Made by a program: the position numbers and the translations under genes. The notes beneath the pieces were generated by a model, which was given only the letters and a program-made list of their open reading frames with translations, ran no database searches and was not told the DNA's origin. 64,000 nt of DNA, from contig CM034544.1 in assembly GCA_020002185.1 (NCBI GenBank), forward strand, positions 36,173,964 to 36,237,963. Direction: 5' to 3'. Of this stretch, positions 1 to 12,361 are shown in pieces. How positions within the stretch are numbered: the stretch's first letter is position 1; each line of letters begins with the position of its first letter. The DNA comes from Paraescarpia echinospica (taxonomy: Eukaryota > Annelida > Polychaeta > Sabellida > Siboglinidae).

Positions 1-60
1 CTCCATTGTGCATCGTGTAGTTGGCATTGACGACCTCTAGCGGCAATCCGCAGTGCACCT
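1..60 (-). CDS. Sushi/CCP exon, 5' part, cut by the window edge
   Basis: On the minus strand an acceptor (plus-strand ctgtag at 61-66) opens a phase-1 exon whose first codons read VHCGLPLEVVNANYTMHNG, the start of a sushi domain with its first cysteine. The same exon occurs in full at 63581-63760. The rest of this copy, and its downstream exons, would lie left of the window. It is therefore either part of a second, paralogous sushi-repeat gene or an uncollapsed duplicate of the gene at the right edge. Confidence 0.75.
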
Positions 61-302
61 CTGTAGAAAACCGAGTACGACGTTTAGCGGTGTCAGTTAG
101 TTAAATGGTTTTAGATATGCCATATGACTACTTTGTATGACAATTTGCCCCTGCAGTTCGATTCTTGTCTCATCGTATTTTATGTACATTTTGTGTGAAT
201 GAATGAATGAATGAATGAACGTTTATTCAGAACATTGGCAACAATATATACACACAACAACCAAACAAGTTTAACTATAATACAAGTGAGAATACACAAT
301 GT
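1..302. repeat. Left copy of a window-spanning direct duplication
   Basis: Aligns base for base with 63701-64000, with roughly nine substitutions plus one fewer ATGA unit in the right copy. The match covers the sushi exon start, its acceptor, and intronic sequence including a LINE-like 3' tail. The two copies are 63.7 kb apart in the same orientation. Confidence 0.9.
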
Positions 303-340
303 TTGAAGGGGGTAATTAAGTAAATAACTCATTGACTTTT
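195..340 (-). mobile_element. LINE-like 3' tail in a sushi-gene intron
   Basis: Read on the minus strand this ends in AATAAACGTTCATTCATTCA, an AATAAA-type tail followed by a short tandem repeat, as CR1/L2-type LINEs end. A related tail lies at 59856-59950, and the same insertion sits at 63896-64000. No coding part is visible. Confidence 0.4.
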
Positions 341-789
341 GTGTAAAGTTACCCCTGACAAATATTTATATATACCTACGTGTATATGTATACACATACA
401 AGCATATGTACATATACGCATAGACACATATACATATATATACACACATATATTGTGAAAATGTTCTACGTGGTATCTATTTCGACTTGCTGGCTTGTTT
501 GTTCAACTTTTATAAGTAATGTTGTTAAAGTAATCAAACAAACTATTTCGTTATTTAATTCTTGCCCAAAATAATTTAGCTTATTTTCTAGATTGGAAGT
601 CTCTCTTGATTACGCCGAACGATTACTCGCAATTGGCCATTGTAAATTGTACTGTCCAAAATCAGTTTATACAAATACAAAGTACGTACTTTTGTTTGTC
701 AAATCAACTCCATAATATTACATATTTGCTCAGCTAAAGTACTGCATACGTGAACATCATGACACTGGATTCCTGTCGATCTAAACCAG
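341..789. other. AT-rich non-coding stretch
   Basis: Contains a degenerate TATA/TACA microsatellite at about 365-455. No supportable gene, exon or RNA seen. It should be sushi-gene intron or flank, by comparison with the right-hand copy, which is cut by the window end. Confidence 0.5.
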
Positions 790-1789
790 NNNNNNNNNNN
801 NNNNNNNNNNNNNNNNNNNNNNNNNNNNNNNNNNNNNNNNNNNNNNNNNNNNNNNNNNNNNNNNNNNNNNNNNNNNNNNNNNNNNNNNNNNNNNNNNNNN
901 NNNNNNNNNNNNNNNNNNNNNNNNNNNNNNNNNNNNNNNNNNNNNNNNNNNNNNNNNNNNNNNNNNNNNNNNNNNNNNNNNNNNNNNNNNNNNNNNNNNN
1001 NNNNNNNNNNNNNNNNNNNNNNNNNNNNNNNNNNNNNNNNNNNNNNNNNNNNNNNNNNNNNNNNNNNNNNNNNNNNNNNNNNNNNNNNNNNNNNNNNNNN
1101 NNNNNNNNNNNNNNNNNNNNNNNNNNNNNNNNNNNNNNNNNNNNNNNNNNNNNNNNNNNNNNNNNNNNNNNNNNNNNNNNNNNNNNNNNNNNNNNNNNNN
1201 NNNNNNNNNNNNNNNNNNNNNNNNNNNNNNNNNNNNNNNNNNNNNNNNNNNNNNNNNNNNNNNNNNNNNNNNNNNNNNNNNNNNNNNNNNNNNNNNNNNN
1301 NNNNNNNNNNNNNNNNNNNNNNNNNNNNNNNNNNNNNNNNNNNNNNNNNNNNNNNNNNNNNNNNNNNNNNNNNNNNNNNNNNNNNNNNNNNNNNNNNNNN
1401 NNNNNNNNNNNNNNNNNNNNNNNNNNNNNNNNNNNNNNNNNNNNNNNNNNNNNNNNNNNNNNNNNNNNNNNNNNNNNNNNNNNNNNNNNNNNNNNNNNNN
1501 NNNNNNNNNNNNNNNNNNNNNNNNNNNNNNNNNNNNNNNNNNNNNNNNNNNNNNNNNNNNNNNNNNNNNNNNNNNNNNNNNNNNNNNNNNNNNNNNNNNN
1601 NNNNNNNNNNNNNNNNNNNNNNNNNNNNNNNNNNNNNNNNNNNNNNNNNNNNNNNNNNNNNNNNNNNNNNNNNNNNNNNNNNNNNNNNNNNNNNNNNNNN
1701 NNNNNNNNNNNNNNNNNNNNNNNNNNNNNNNNNNNNNNNNNNNNNNNNNNNNNNNNNNNNNNNNNNNNNNNNNNNNNNNNNNNNNNNNN
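790..1789. other. Assembly gap, 1000 Ns
   Basis: Exactly 1000 undetermined bases, the usual placeholder length for a scaffold join of unknown size. The order and distance of the flanks are therefore not certain. Confidence 0.98.
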
Positions 1790-3110
1790 GCGTGACAGCT
1801 ATCTAAATCAGTTGAAGTACTCTTAGTATCTCACTCCGGTGGACGGGACTCACACGTGAGAACAACACAGACGCCTGCGCCCTTTGTCAAAAAGGAACGT
1901 TTAATCCACATATTTCAACTGTAATTACCGATTCGATAATGCAGACACCCGCGCCCTTTATAAAAAAACGAATTATTAATCCAGATATTTCAACTATCAT
2001 TACCTCTTCGATAATCCTCACGAGCGGCTGAGCGTTAACCTGTAGGCAAATAATTACTTTTATAAAGAACAGGAGCAAATAGTAATTAATTAATTAATTA
2101 ATTACGCCCATGACGACTTTGTTATCGGGATACATAAGCGAGGCTGCAGATGCCGTATTTCTCCATCCTTGTATGCCATTGGCTGTGGTGAGGAGCTTTG
2201 GCATCAAGATGGCCGTCCACTCATTAACATCGTCGACCAAGCTTGTTCTTTGGCGTCGGCGGTGGTGTGTGCCCTCCAATGTGCGCTGTAGGAACGTCTT
2301 CGGGAGGTTGACGTTTTGTGCAGCTTCTTTTAGCACTTGGTCTCGAAGGCTTTCATTTTGTCTCGTATGATGCTTAGTGACGTATATTTAGAAATGCGTA
2401 TGTAGGCGCTACGGTTGTGCATTAATATATAGACAATCAATAACTATATAATTTATTGTGTACTATAGATGCATTTGTCAATATTACTTCACTGTGCAGA
2501 TCTTGGGAAAACCCAATACGCTGGGTTGGATGGGATATCGGTCAACTTGACCTGAATCCATATTAACGGCGAGAGTTCAAGGCTGGTAACATTATACATG
2601 AATGAATGCGCACCAGGGCAGAGTGACCCGTAATTGGCGGTATAGCAGCGCACTCACTCTTGAATTACTGCGTCACACAATCTTTAATATAGGGCAGCGA
2701 CAAAGACAGACTTTTTCGAAATAGTCCGGGTGTTGACCTGTAAACCGTGCATGATGGTCTGCACGATTTGTATTGCATTTTTGTGAAGTTCAAATATTCA
2801 AAGCCAATAATCCGACGAATGCCACCCTGGCACCTTTGAGTAGTTTTGCATTAATTCATTAATATGCAAATTAGTCATCGTCATTAGAATATATACTTCT
2901 GTTCTGAATATATCGAAATGTAAACATCCAAACAATCAAAATGACTTGTCCAAACGCATGTTTTCGGGGTATCTGGGTATGATTACGCCAGTGAACAAAT
3001 AATATTATGCATATTTGTTGCATGAATATGCAAATTAGCTCTGACCAATATAACCGTCGCTAGGGGGCGCAGCATAATATTTACTTTAAAAAATTATCCT
3101 TCTAGTGGAG
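1790..3110. repeat. Dispersed composite repeat, copy A
   Basis: Begins at the gap edge with sequence found again at 8909-8960 plus 9330-10450 (copy B), and in diverged form at 32115-33100 (copy C). Shared blocks include the stretch from the GGACGGGACTCACAC box, the AATTAATTAATTAATTA run and the phrase around CTTGGGAAAACCCA. There is no conserved ORF, so a non-autonomous element is likely. The true left end is hidden in the gap. Confidence 0.8.
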
Positions 3111-3437
3111 CAGATAAGTGAACGTTTTGAGGGGAATCTTTCAAATGGTGATACAAGCTCAACAATTGGCATACCTACTCACCAGGGATAACTTTTCCAA
3201 AAATGTCCATTAGCCACCAGAAATGTCAAGATGGCCGCCATTATTCAAGAGGACCACCGTTTTCCGTCATAAAATATTATTTTTGCCATAACATTTGACA
3301 GAATAGTCCGATTTGAAGGGTCTTTGTGTCAAATCATGTTTTTGCTGTGCAGAAGCTGAATTGATCAACAGAAAATATAACGTAGGCTTCCTTCATATGT
3401 ACACATTCAGTTAAAATACTAATATAATTAATCATCA

Positions 3438-3451
3438 TGATTGTATTAGTG

Positions 3452-3487
<36 letters not shown>

Positions 3488-3690
3488 GTAGTAGTTGTAG
3501 TAGTAGTAGTAATATTAGTAGTAATAATCGTTGTACTAGTATTATTAGTTGTGGTAGTAGTAGTTGTGGAAGTAGTAGTAGTAGTAGAAGTAGTGGTAAT
3601 AGTAATAGTTATAGGGGTGATAGTAGTGGTGATAATAGTGGTAGTGGTAGTAGTAATAATTCTGGTAGTAATAATTGTAGTTGGATCGCG
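3438..3690. repeat. Imperfect (AGT)n trinucleotide array
   Basis: About 250 bases of TAG/AGT units with point changes. It opens spurious poly-Val and poly-Thr reading frames on both strands that are not genes. Confidence 0.9.
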
Positions 3691-4289
3691 GTCTGAATTA
3701 GGTGAAGGTATCATGCAGAAGGTCTCTGCATGTGATGTAGTATGTCTGACTCCGATCTAATGTGCATGAACACAGTACCTGATACTGGCAGAAAGACAGA
3801 CGAGAGCAGATGGATATAAGAAAGAGAAAACCGACTCAACCATGGAAGAGAGTGTATGTCAAGGCACAACCATGGCAGACTGGTGACATCACTGCTGTGA
3901 AACTCAACATGGGGTCCAGTGTCAGCTTAATTATCTTCCTACGGCTACATAGTGGTACATGTGGTAGCTAACAGTAGTGTATGAGCTTATTATCCCAAAT
4001 GCTATCTAATGGGCCCCATATAAATTAGATTAGTTAGATGTAGTTAGATAGCCGTACCTGAATCGACAGAATGTGCCAGCGCGGGAGAGCCGAGCCAAGG
4101 GTAACGGGGCTTCTGTTACTTGGATGGTGTACATATCGCACGGGACTTATGGCACTGGATGAACGATCAGGCTAGGTGTATGACATTCTCCTTTTATATC
4201 CGAACCTAGTTGTATCCCATACCTGAATGTGCCTCACTATGCGGTGAACAGTGGTAAAAGGATAATCCCTCGGCCTTGAACCCATTAAG
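3691..4289. other. Unannotated stretch
   Basis: No exon, RNA or recognisable element found. It ends at the first recognisable part of the decayed PIN-like ORF family. Confidence 0.4.
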
Positions 4290-5000
4290 TATTCCCTAGG
4301 ATGGCCATTTTAGAAGAATTATCATTTAAAAGGCAAACTGACTGGAGCATATGTTGTCTTTGTCAAACTACTAAGAAGGATGAAGAGCTGAAATCACCTC
4401 CACCCACTGTCCATGTAGAGCTGAACATGATGTCACAAAAGTTATCATGATCTAAGCCAGTGACACAGATATCAGATGTTATATTCATACCAGTTAGCGT
4501 TGAACCAGTGGAAGCTGTGGGTGGCTTTTGGTCAAAATTCCTGTACGATACCTCAATGGCTTAGTTGGACCAGAGAATACAAGAGGAGTTCTCTTCTTCC
4601 ATGCATTCACTGGTTGTGATGTTGTGTCAGCCTTCCGGGGGAAAGGGAAGGAGCCTGCATGTCAAACCTGGCAGATACTACACGAAGCCATTCCCCCAAT
4701 CTAGCTGCTCTCCTTCAGCATGCCAAGCGTGCCGCTTTCCAGGCTGACTGCATATAGAGTCAGTTAACAGTCTGCCAACGAGAACACCAAAATCCTGCTG
4801 ACTGGGGATGGACAAAGGATGATGACTTTTGGCAGATCTTTTGAACGATGCTGCCACCCATTGCACATAGATGTCAGCAGCTGACAACGTGTGGATGCAG
4901 GAAGGAATGTTTTGTAAGGTGCACAAGCTATGGCTTCGGTCCCATGCACCTGTACAACACTATGCAGCTGCAGATGTCACGATTAAATATTCATCTGTAT
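4290..5000 (+). pseudogene. Decayed member of a dispersed PIN-like ORF family
   Basis: Scattered in-frame pieces survive in order. A cysteine segment reads WSICCLCQTTKKDEELKSPP near 4340-4400. A segment FFHAFTGCDVVSAFRGKGK lies near 4592-4650, followed by LAALLQHAKRAAFQADCI near 4702-4755, ADWGWTKDDDFWQIF near 4795-4840, and a cysteine-rich tail with CGCRKEC near 4890. Frames change and stops intervene, so it is dead. The HAFTGCD segment parallels HALSGCN in the related element at 24118-27560. From memory such ORFs occur in many copies in marine invertebrate genomes with a PIN-like nuclease fold, but I cannot name the family. Most of the middle is missing. Confidence 0.45.
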
Positions 5001-5700
5001 GCATGACGCTAGGAGTGCCATTACTCTGTACTGCAAAGACAATGTGTGGAGAATATGTATAAACTCTACAGAGCCATGTTAGACAAACAGGTTCATACTC
5101 TAATGTTAAGTGAACACTAAGTTGATAAGTGTCAAGGTGTACATGATATGGTTTAGAAAAAACGAGTTGTTGTAATAATGTTAAGTGAACACTACGTTGA
5201 TGAGAGTCATAATTGGAAAGACAGTACTAAAGGACAAACAAGTACATTTACACGGACACTTTGAATTCATAGACAAATTTACACTTATCAGATTATTATT
5301 AGCATTTTATATTATTACAATAAAACGATATGTAAAACTGAATCATGATGCAGTTGAGTTGTGAACCGCTTCACTAAGGCATTCACACTGCAGTCAGTTT
5401 CTGACTGTCTATATATACGGTTAAATTAATTTTAATCAATCTAAATAGTTATCCCTCCCTTAACAGGCATGTAATTCTCAATTTCGTTAACGGAGTTTGC
5501 CTCGGTTCAACGTTTTCTAATAAAATAAATAGGCTTTATTGTTAAAATTGATACTCTACTGACCTTGTAAATGTCATTTAGTTTTTGACTTACACCTTAG
5601 CCTTAGTTCTACTTACTACTTATAATCTATATGATATAGAATTATATGTTTTTGCTGTATTAATTTCTCCTGAATATGATAATAGTCTGACATAATTATG
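5001..5700. other. AT-rich non-coding stretch
   Basis: A phrase around AATGTTAAGTGAACACTA recurs at 5101-5120 and 5177-5196. Otherwise no gene or element that I can support. Confidence 0.4.
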
Positions 5701-7020
5701 TCACATGTATTCTTATTGGGTATTATCTGCTTGTCCTGCTCTGTTGCCGTAAGGGATAAAGATTTTGTTTTATGAAACCATTGATGTGTGATCATTTTAA
5801 TGTGCTTTTTCATAATCGCACTGGAATACATCATTCTATTTCAATTTTGCATAGTCTGCCATGTCTTCATGTTTGTTGTAACAAAGTTACTGCCAAACCC
5901 CCGCTCTGCGCCAACATTGAAATTAGCAATAACTCTACTACTAGTAGGAGATGTAATTTTGAATCCCGGGCCAGCTGTTAGATGAAACATTCGCGTGGCC
6001 ACTACAAACATTCGATCTGTTCGAGATAAGACGTTTTTGTGATTTATTAATTACAAAGAAAATTGATATCCTTGCTGTAACTGAGACCTGGCTCAGACTA
6101 CATGATACAGCTACATGCATTGCTGACGTTTCTCCTTCTGGTTACACCTTTCACCATCGACCACGTTTAGTCAGACTTGCTGGTGGTGTTGGCTTGCTAA
6201 TATCACAGCAGTTCAAAGTAAAATTACATTCCAACACTGAGTAGTCCAGGTTTGAGTCCATCTGTGCTGCACTTTCTGGTTATTCTTTCTCCGCAAGCTT
6301 TGTTTGTATCTATCGCCCTCCAGGGCACCCAGCAAATTTCTTTGAAGACTTTCAGGATCTGTTTGAAAAAATGGCAACCATTCATTCACAATTTACATTC
6401 TTGGAGGTGTACATCTTCATTTGGATACAACTTCTACAACTATAATAACGCATATTTTGATTTGAAACAACATGTTACCATTTCGACACATATGCATTGC
6501 CATTGGCTTGACCTCTTGATAACCCCTTCAACTTTTAATAATATCCAAATACCTACTGTTTCAGATGGGTTATCAGACCACCATACTATCATTGCTAATG
6601 GCAGCGTTTCTATAACGCCATTAGAGTCGAAACACAATGTGTCTTACAGAGCCATTCACAGGATTGACATTACAACTTTCATGCCTAATATCCTTAATTC
6701 TGACTTTATCACATATCCAAAAGAACATTTGTCTGACTTATGTAAACAGTACCCAATGCACTACAAAACAAACATGCACCTATAAAATCCAAACGTGTAT
6801 CAGAAAGGCGACCGGCTCCATGGATGATTTCCGAAGTTATACTATTTAAAAGGCATCGTCGTTAATTAGAGCGAGTATGCCGCAAATCACTCTTGCCTTT
6901 ATATAGATCGTGCTATTCTAAGCCATGTTACCTATGTAGCAGACAAATAGCCAAAGCAAAATCAGGTTATTATTATTCAAGTATGGTCAAAAATAAGTAT
7001 AATAATCCGTTAAAATGAGA
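5700..7020 (+). mobile_element. Truncated APE-type LINE with 2A-like N-terminus and EEP endonuclease
   Basis: The order of pieces is: a hydrophobic ORF ending in a 2A-like motif (5788-5985); endonuclease segments ILAVTETWLRLHD (about 6070-6110) and GGVGLLISQQF (about 6183-6215); YRPPG near 6310; and the terminal motif SDGLSDHHTIIAN near 6565-6600. A linker with AKAKSGYYYS (about 6950-6980) follows. The reverse transcriptase is missing. At least two frame changes and several stops make it inactive. The layout is that of CR1/L2-type elements; the clade is not resolved. Confidence 0.75.
5788..5985 (+). pseudogene. LINE N-terminal ORF with 2A-like oligopeptide
   Basis: Sixty-five codons: a hydrophobic N-terminus with two leucine/isoleucine/phenylalanine-rich stretches, then LLLVGDVILNPGP (motif DNA 5950-5973). 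The 2A consensus is D-V/I-E-x-N-P-G-P. Here the Glu is Ile, while the NPGP ribosome-skipping core is intact. 2A-like peptides at the start of APE-type LINE polyproteins are known in several invertebrates. The frame closes two codons after the motif, so this copy cannot make the polyprotein. Confidence 0.65.
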
Positions 7021-7370
7021 GGCATAACATTGTAAAGTGAATGTTGAAAAAGGTCACCATCAAACCATGCATTTTTGAAATTGGGCCGATCTGTTAAAAC
7101 CAAACATGTTACTTTCATGCCTTCCTGTGTGTCAAGATACCCAAAGTTAAACTAATTACTATATGTCGCCTTTACATAATTAAGCTAATTTCCAGTGCAT
7201 GCTATAATCTGCCTCTGATATGAAATTGATATGAAATTGATCAAGCATAACGAACGGATTCGAATCAGTGCGATTATTTCAGTGGGGTAAATATGCTTTA
7301 AAACTGTTACAATTAAGGGCAATTATATGTCAAAGAAGCAACTTTCAATGATTTGACTAGTGTGGTTGCA

Positions 7371-7583
<213 letters not shown>

Positions 7584-9102
7584 TAGCTGTTGATATCGTT
7601 CCAGCATTCTCTCTGACGTAGATAAGATATCACATAATATGTTCATTTGAGAATTAAAGTAATTCACTTTCTGAGATAGTGATTCTTTACTAGTACTTAA
7701 TGTCGATTTTGTCATTATTTACAACGATCGCTGACTGAAGGAGTCATTTGGTAGCACGGGATATTGTAAGCATCGAAATTATAGTCTTCAAAATAGTTAA
7801 TGGTCACATTGCCCCAGCAAAATGTCTGTAATATTCGAGTGCTTGTGAACAAAGGCGAATTGATGTGTATTTCTTGTAATAACCAGCACTAGTTTTATTG
7901 ATGTTTTTTTCCTCCAACAAGAGTGCTCTCGGCTGCCTAGTCCCGTTTTCTTTTTAACAACTGATACAACTGTATGTTGTATATATGTATAATCGAGTTA
8001 GCGTATGCTGTAAGTAGTCTTTTCCCTCTTAGACGTCATGAACCTCGAGCGCCAAATTTTCATGGATTAATCTACAACCCTTGCAAGAGCAAGTAAGATC
8101 TATATATTTTCAAAATATGCCTTACATGTTTAGATTTGCATCTTTTATGGGGTAAATCTGTTCGTTCCTTAACTGTCCGGAACGTAAAATGTAATATTTG
8201 CCTAATACGTAAAACGTAACCTAACAATCGCATGAACAACGCGCGCGCTGTAAAAGCTTCGGGAAAACGGCCCCTGCGTCATAGATTTAGCAATATCGAG
8301 TAGAATCAGACACAATAATGCTTATGTCTATGTCTTTATGCCAATGGCATAACAATACAATATATTGCATACTATGACGACTAGGGCCTACTGATGGACG
8401 GAACTTCACATTATCTCCGATTGTCGTTATTTTGAAAAACAACAACAACAAATCTGCGAACGCGTTATGGTGCCTATGTACCGACGATGTCTTTTTTCTA
8501 ACATGTGCCGTGCCAAAAAATTACTGTGTGCATTCGTCCCTAAAATATACTCATAACTACAATGTTGGGATTTGTTCAGGTGTTAAGAGGAAGACATCTT
8601 CTTGGTCAACTTCTCTTGAAAATGTGTTTGGATTGGAGGACAACTATTTGCTACGAATCGACGGTGTCTAAGGTCGTAGTGACATTGACCCGCATGTGGT
8701 GGGAGTCAAAGGAGAAGACGGATAATAAAGAAGACATCCGTCTTTTTTACTGTTGCTAGGATGAGAATGTTGGAAAATCCCGAAGGAAATTCCGACATTC
8801 ACAGCAGTGTTGACATGCTGATGATATGTTTGTGTCACAATACATAAAATCGTCATTGCAAGCCAGGGGTGGTATTTAATTGCACTAGCCCCTGTAAATG
8901 TCATAGGCAGAGCGTGACAGCTATCCAAATCATTTGAAGTGCTAGTATCTCACTCCGGTAATCACGTGATAATCATATAATTATGTTACATCAGTGGGGT
9001 GGCTTCCATGATAGCGGCATAAAATTGTCTTAATGGGAGCCTCCCTGACCTTACAATGAATTTTATATTGTTGTTTATGTACTTATGATAGCAACATAAA
9101 TA

Positions 9103-9177
9103 CTGTATGTCTGTCTGTCTCTCTGTCTGCCTGCCTGCCTGCCTGCCTGCCTGCATGTCTGTCTGTCTGTCTGTCTA

Positions 9178-9222
<45 letters not shown>

Positions 9223-9223
9223 G

Positions 9224-9258
<35 letters not shown>

Positions 9259-9259
9259 A

Positions 9260-9331
<72 letters not shown>
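9103..9331. repeat. (CTGT)n tetranucleotide microsatellite
   Basis: About 55 units of CTGT with CTGC variants at the start. It lies in a roughly 370-base segment (8960-9331) absent from copy A at the equivalent point, with CCGG at both joints. Confidence 0.97.
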
Positions 9332-10474
9332 CGGTGGACGGGACTCACACATGAGAACAACCCAGACGACCGCGCTCTTTATCAAAAAGGAAGGTTTAAT
9401 CCACAGGTTTCAACTATTATTACCTCTTCGATAATTCTCACGAGCGACTGGGCGGTAACGTGTAGGCAAATAATTACTTTAACAAAGAACAGGAGCAAAT
9501 ATTACGTAAGTAATTAATTAATTAGTCCCATGACGACTTTGTCATTGGGAGACATAAGCGAGGCTGCAGCTGCGGTATTTGTCCATCCTTGTATGCCATT
9601 GGCTGTGGTGAAGAGGTCTGGCATCAAGATGGCCGTCCACTAATTAAAACTGTCTATCAAGCTTGTTCTTTGGCGTCTGCGGTGGCGTGTGCCCTCCAAG
9701 GTGCTTTGTAGGGACGTCTTCGGGAGGCTGACGTTTTGTGCAGCTTCTTCGAGCACTTAGTCTCGAAGGCTTTCATTTGTTCTCGTATGATGCTTAGTGA
9801 CATATATTTAGAAATGCGTATGTAGGCGCTACGCTTTTGCATTCATATATAGATAATCGATAACTATATAATTTGTTGTATACAATAGACCCAGTTGCCT
9901 ATATTTCTTCACTGTGCAGATCTTGGGAAAACCCAATAGTTGACCTGAATCCATTTTAACGGTGAGAGTTCAAGGCTGGTAACGTTAGACATGAATGGGC
10001 AGAGTGACCCGTAACTGGAGGAATAGCAGCGCACTCAAATTTGAATTGCTGCGTCACACAATCTTTAATATATGGCAGCGACAAAGACAGACTTTGCGAA
10101 ATAGTCCGGGTGTTGACCTATGGACCGTGCATGATGGTCTGCACGATTTTTTTATACATTTTTGTGAACTTCAAATATTCAAAATCATTAATCTGACGGG
10201 TGTCACCCTGGTACCTTTGAGCATTTGAGCATTAATTCATTAATATGCAAATTAGTCATCGCCATTAAAATATATACTACTTTTCTGAATATATCGAAAT
10301 GTAAACATCCAAACAATCAAAATGATGTGTCCAAACGCATGTTTTCAGGGTATCTGGGTATGATTACGCCAGTGAACAAATAATAGTATGAATATTTGTC
10401 GCATGTATATGCAAATTACCTCTGACCAATATAACCGTCGCTAAGGGGTGGGATATATTGTTTAGTGGAGTAAA

Positions 10475-10539
10475 TAAGAGAGAGAGAGAGAGAGGTAGAT
10501 AGATATAGATATATATATATATATATATGTGTGTGTATG

Positions 10540-10624
<85 letters not shown>

Positions 10625-10626
10625 TC
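10475..10626. repeat. (GA)n-(TA)n-(GA)n compound microsatellite
   Basis: GA runs flank a TA/GTGTGTA core at 10505-10560. It follows the end of the copy-B repeat block directly. Confidence 0.97.
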
Positions 10627-11059
10627 GTGTAAAAGAAATGTTCTCGCTGTGTTACATACTTCAGCATCTGCAACAAATATAGAAACATTTTGACAATGAT
10701 AGAAGTTTTGGTCATTCATTGAAATGTGTATTAATTAGCTATTATTAACTTATTTATTTGGTTACGTTTAATAATATATGAGTGAGACAGAGAGACCGTT
10801 TGTGTAGCAATTGGCATTTTCTCAGAAGTAGATAACATTTCACATAATACGTTCATTTGATAATTAATCCCATTCACTTTCTTAGATAGTGATCCCTTAA
10901 AGGGAAACATAAGGGAACTGTTTGGTGTTATGCACCTAACAGAGTTAATGCAAACTAACAATTTCCAACTATAATCACATTTTTAACGTCAGTGGTGTAC
11001 TGGTAATATTATCTCAAAGTGGAAAATTCTAATGAAATCTTCAATAACACGAAGGCAGC

Positions 11060-11357
11060 CATCTTACTGATGACGACCAAAAGCAACCAATAAACGAGCA
11101 GCATTATTTTTACCGCGGTGTTCCCATGATGCAAGTAATGTTGCCAACACATGTACGCATGTTACGGCATACGCTGTACAGTTCATTCTGTTCGGCTTAT
11201 TTTGAAGAAACGTGTTTCGAAGTGGATGTATATTTGTAATGCTATGGGACAAGACCCGTCGAAACATCGGCAACGTCGGGTTTTGAAGCTTGGAGCAATG
11301 CCGACGATATTTAGTTACAGACCACAGCCGTCGAAACGCCGCACATTCTCCGTCTAG
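11060..11357 (+). pseudogene. THAP-like zinc-finger relic
   Basis: One frame reads CSAYFEETCFEVDVYL (about 11189-11236). After a frame change a second reads RRVLKLGAMPTIFSYRP (about 11271-11330), closing with TAG at 11357. The C-S-x-H-F and LK-x-GA-x-PTIF signatures are those of the second half of a THAP DNA-binding domain. The first signature has Tyr instead of His and the two halves are out of frame. THAP domains occur in both host genes and P-type transposons; this fragment cannot decide between them. Confidence 0.35.
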
Positions 11358-12361
11358 CGCACTGTCAGGTGAAGTCAGATCGCAAGAAGGTTAGTATTGA
11401 GTATTCAACACCTTAATGACAATCGCGTCTGGAATTGTCGCTATGACCCCATCAGAATGTTTTGTAATAACATTAGGCGGAATGTGTCTGTGTGATACTG
11501 ATGACCATTGATAAGGATTCCACTAAATACTCATCAATCAGCAGCAGGGAAATGCTGGATAATCAGCTCCCATTACATAACAGTGACAATGTTTTTATTT
11601 CATTAAAAGTGAGTGACAATTCTACTGGTGTATTGGAATGATAATTGACAATTTGACAACTTTGATTTAATTTTACAAACATTCGTACAAACATTCGTAG
11701 GCTCCAGATGCACAGCTATCTTGTTATAGTTAGAAGAAAGAAAGTAACGGACACAGTGTGACGGTATAAAAAGTAACACACTGTTTATATTATTATTACT
11801 ATTTACATATTATAAAAGTACTTTTATGTTAAAATAAAGTGTGTGTGAAGTAAATCTTTGAAAATTTGGTGTCTTATAATTTATTTAAATGCCAGTGAAT
11901 AAGTGTCACTTTTATCATGTAAAAATTCAATCAATATATATACATTAAAATGTGTTATGTTTTGTATTCGCAAATTCACCAGCAGTTTCTAATTTTAACA
12001 AATCATTAAAACTAATTACTTTGAAAGCCTAATCTGCAATACAGGTAATTAGCTGATCCATCACTTGAGATGCAACAAAGATCAAGCTCTTCAAACCCAC
12101 TTCTCCATAAACCACTTGGGAGGCAGGTACCAATTGCAATTACCTGTCAGGTTTTAGGCTGGTAATAAAACTGGTGTAAATAGAGAATTTAGGGACTGAA
12201 AGAGCAGATAAGAGAAATTATGAACAAAGGAAACCAACCTGGGTTATGTAAAGGGGCAGCACGGAAGGGTTTTTATCCTATATGGTGATAAACCCTTTGT
12301 GTGTGTACTGGGACTGTTACCATTTATAAATGTAAATTTCTATAAGAAATCATTGTAAATG
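11358..12361. other. Non-coding stretch
   Basis: AT-rich with no supportable exon. An AATAAA at 11832 has no identified upstream gene. Confidence 0.4.

Noticed and set aside
750..1826. 358-codon open frame
   Set aside because: It consists almost wholly of the 1000-N gap, so it is not sequence.
3334..3760. Poly-Thr and poly-Val frames on both strands
   Set aside because: Produced by the imperfect (AGT)n array.
9083..9517. Frames rich in Cys-Leu-Ser-Val and Asp-Arg-Gln-Thr
   Set aside because: CTGT tetranucleotide repeat; all frames open by periodicity.
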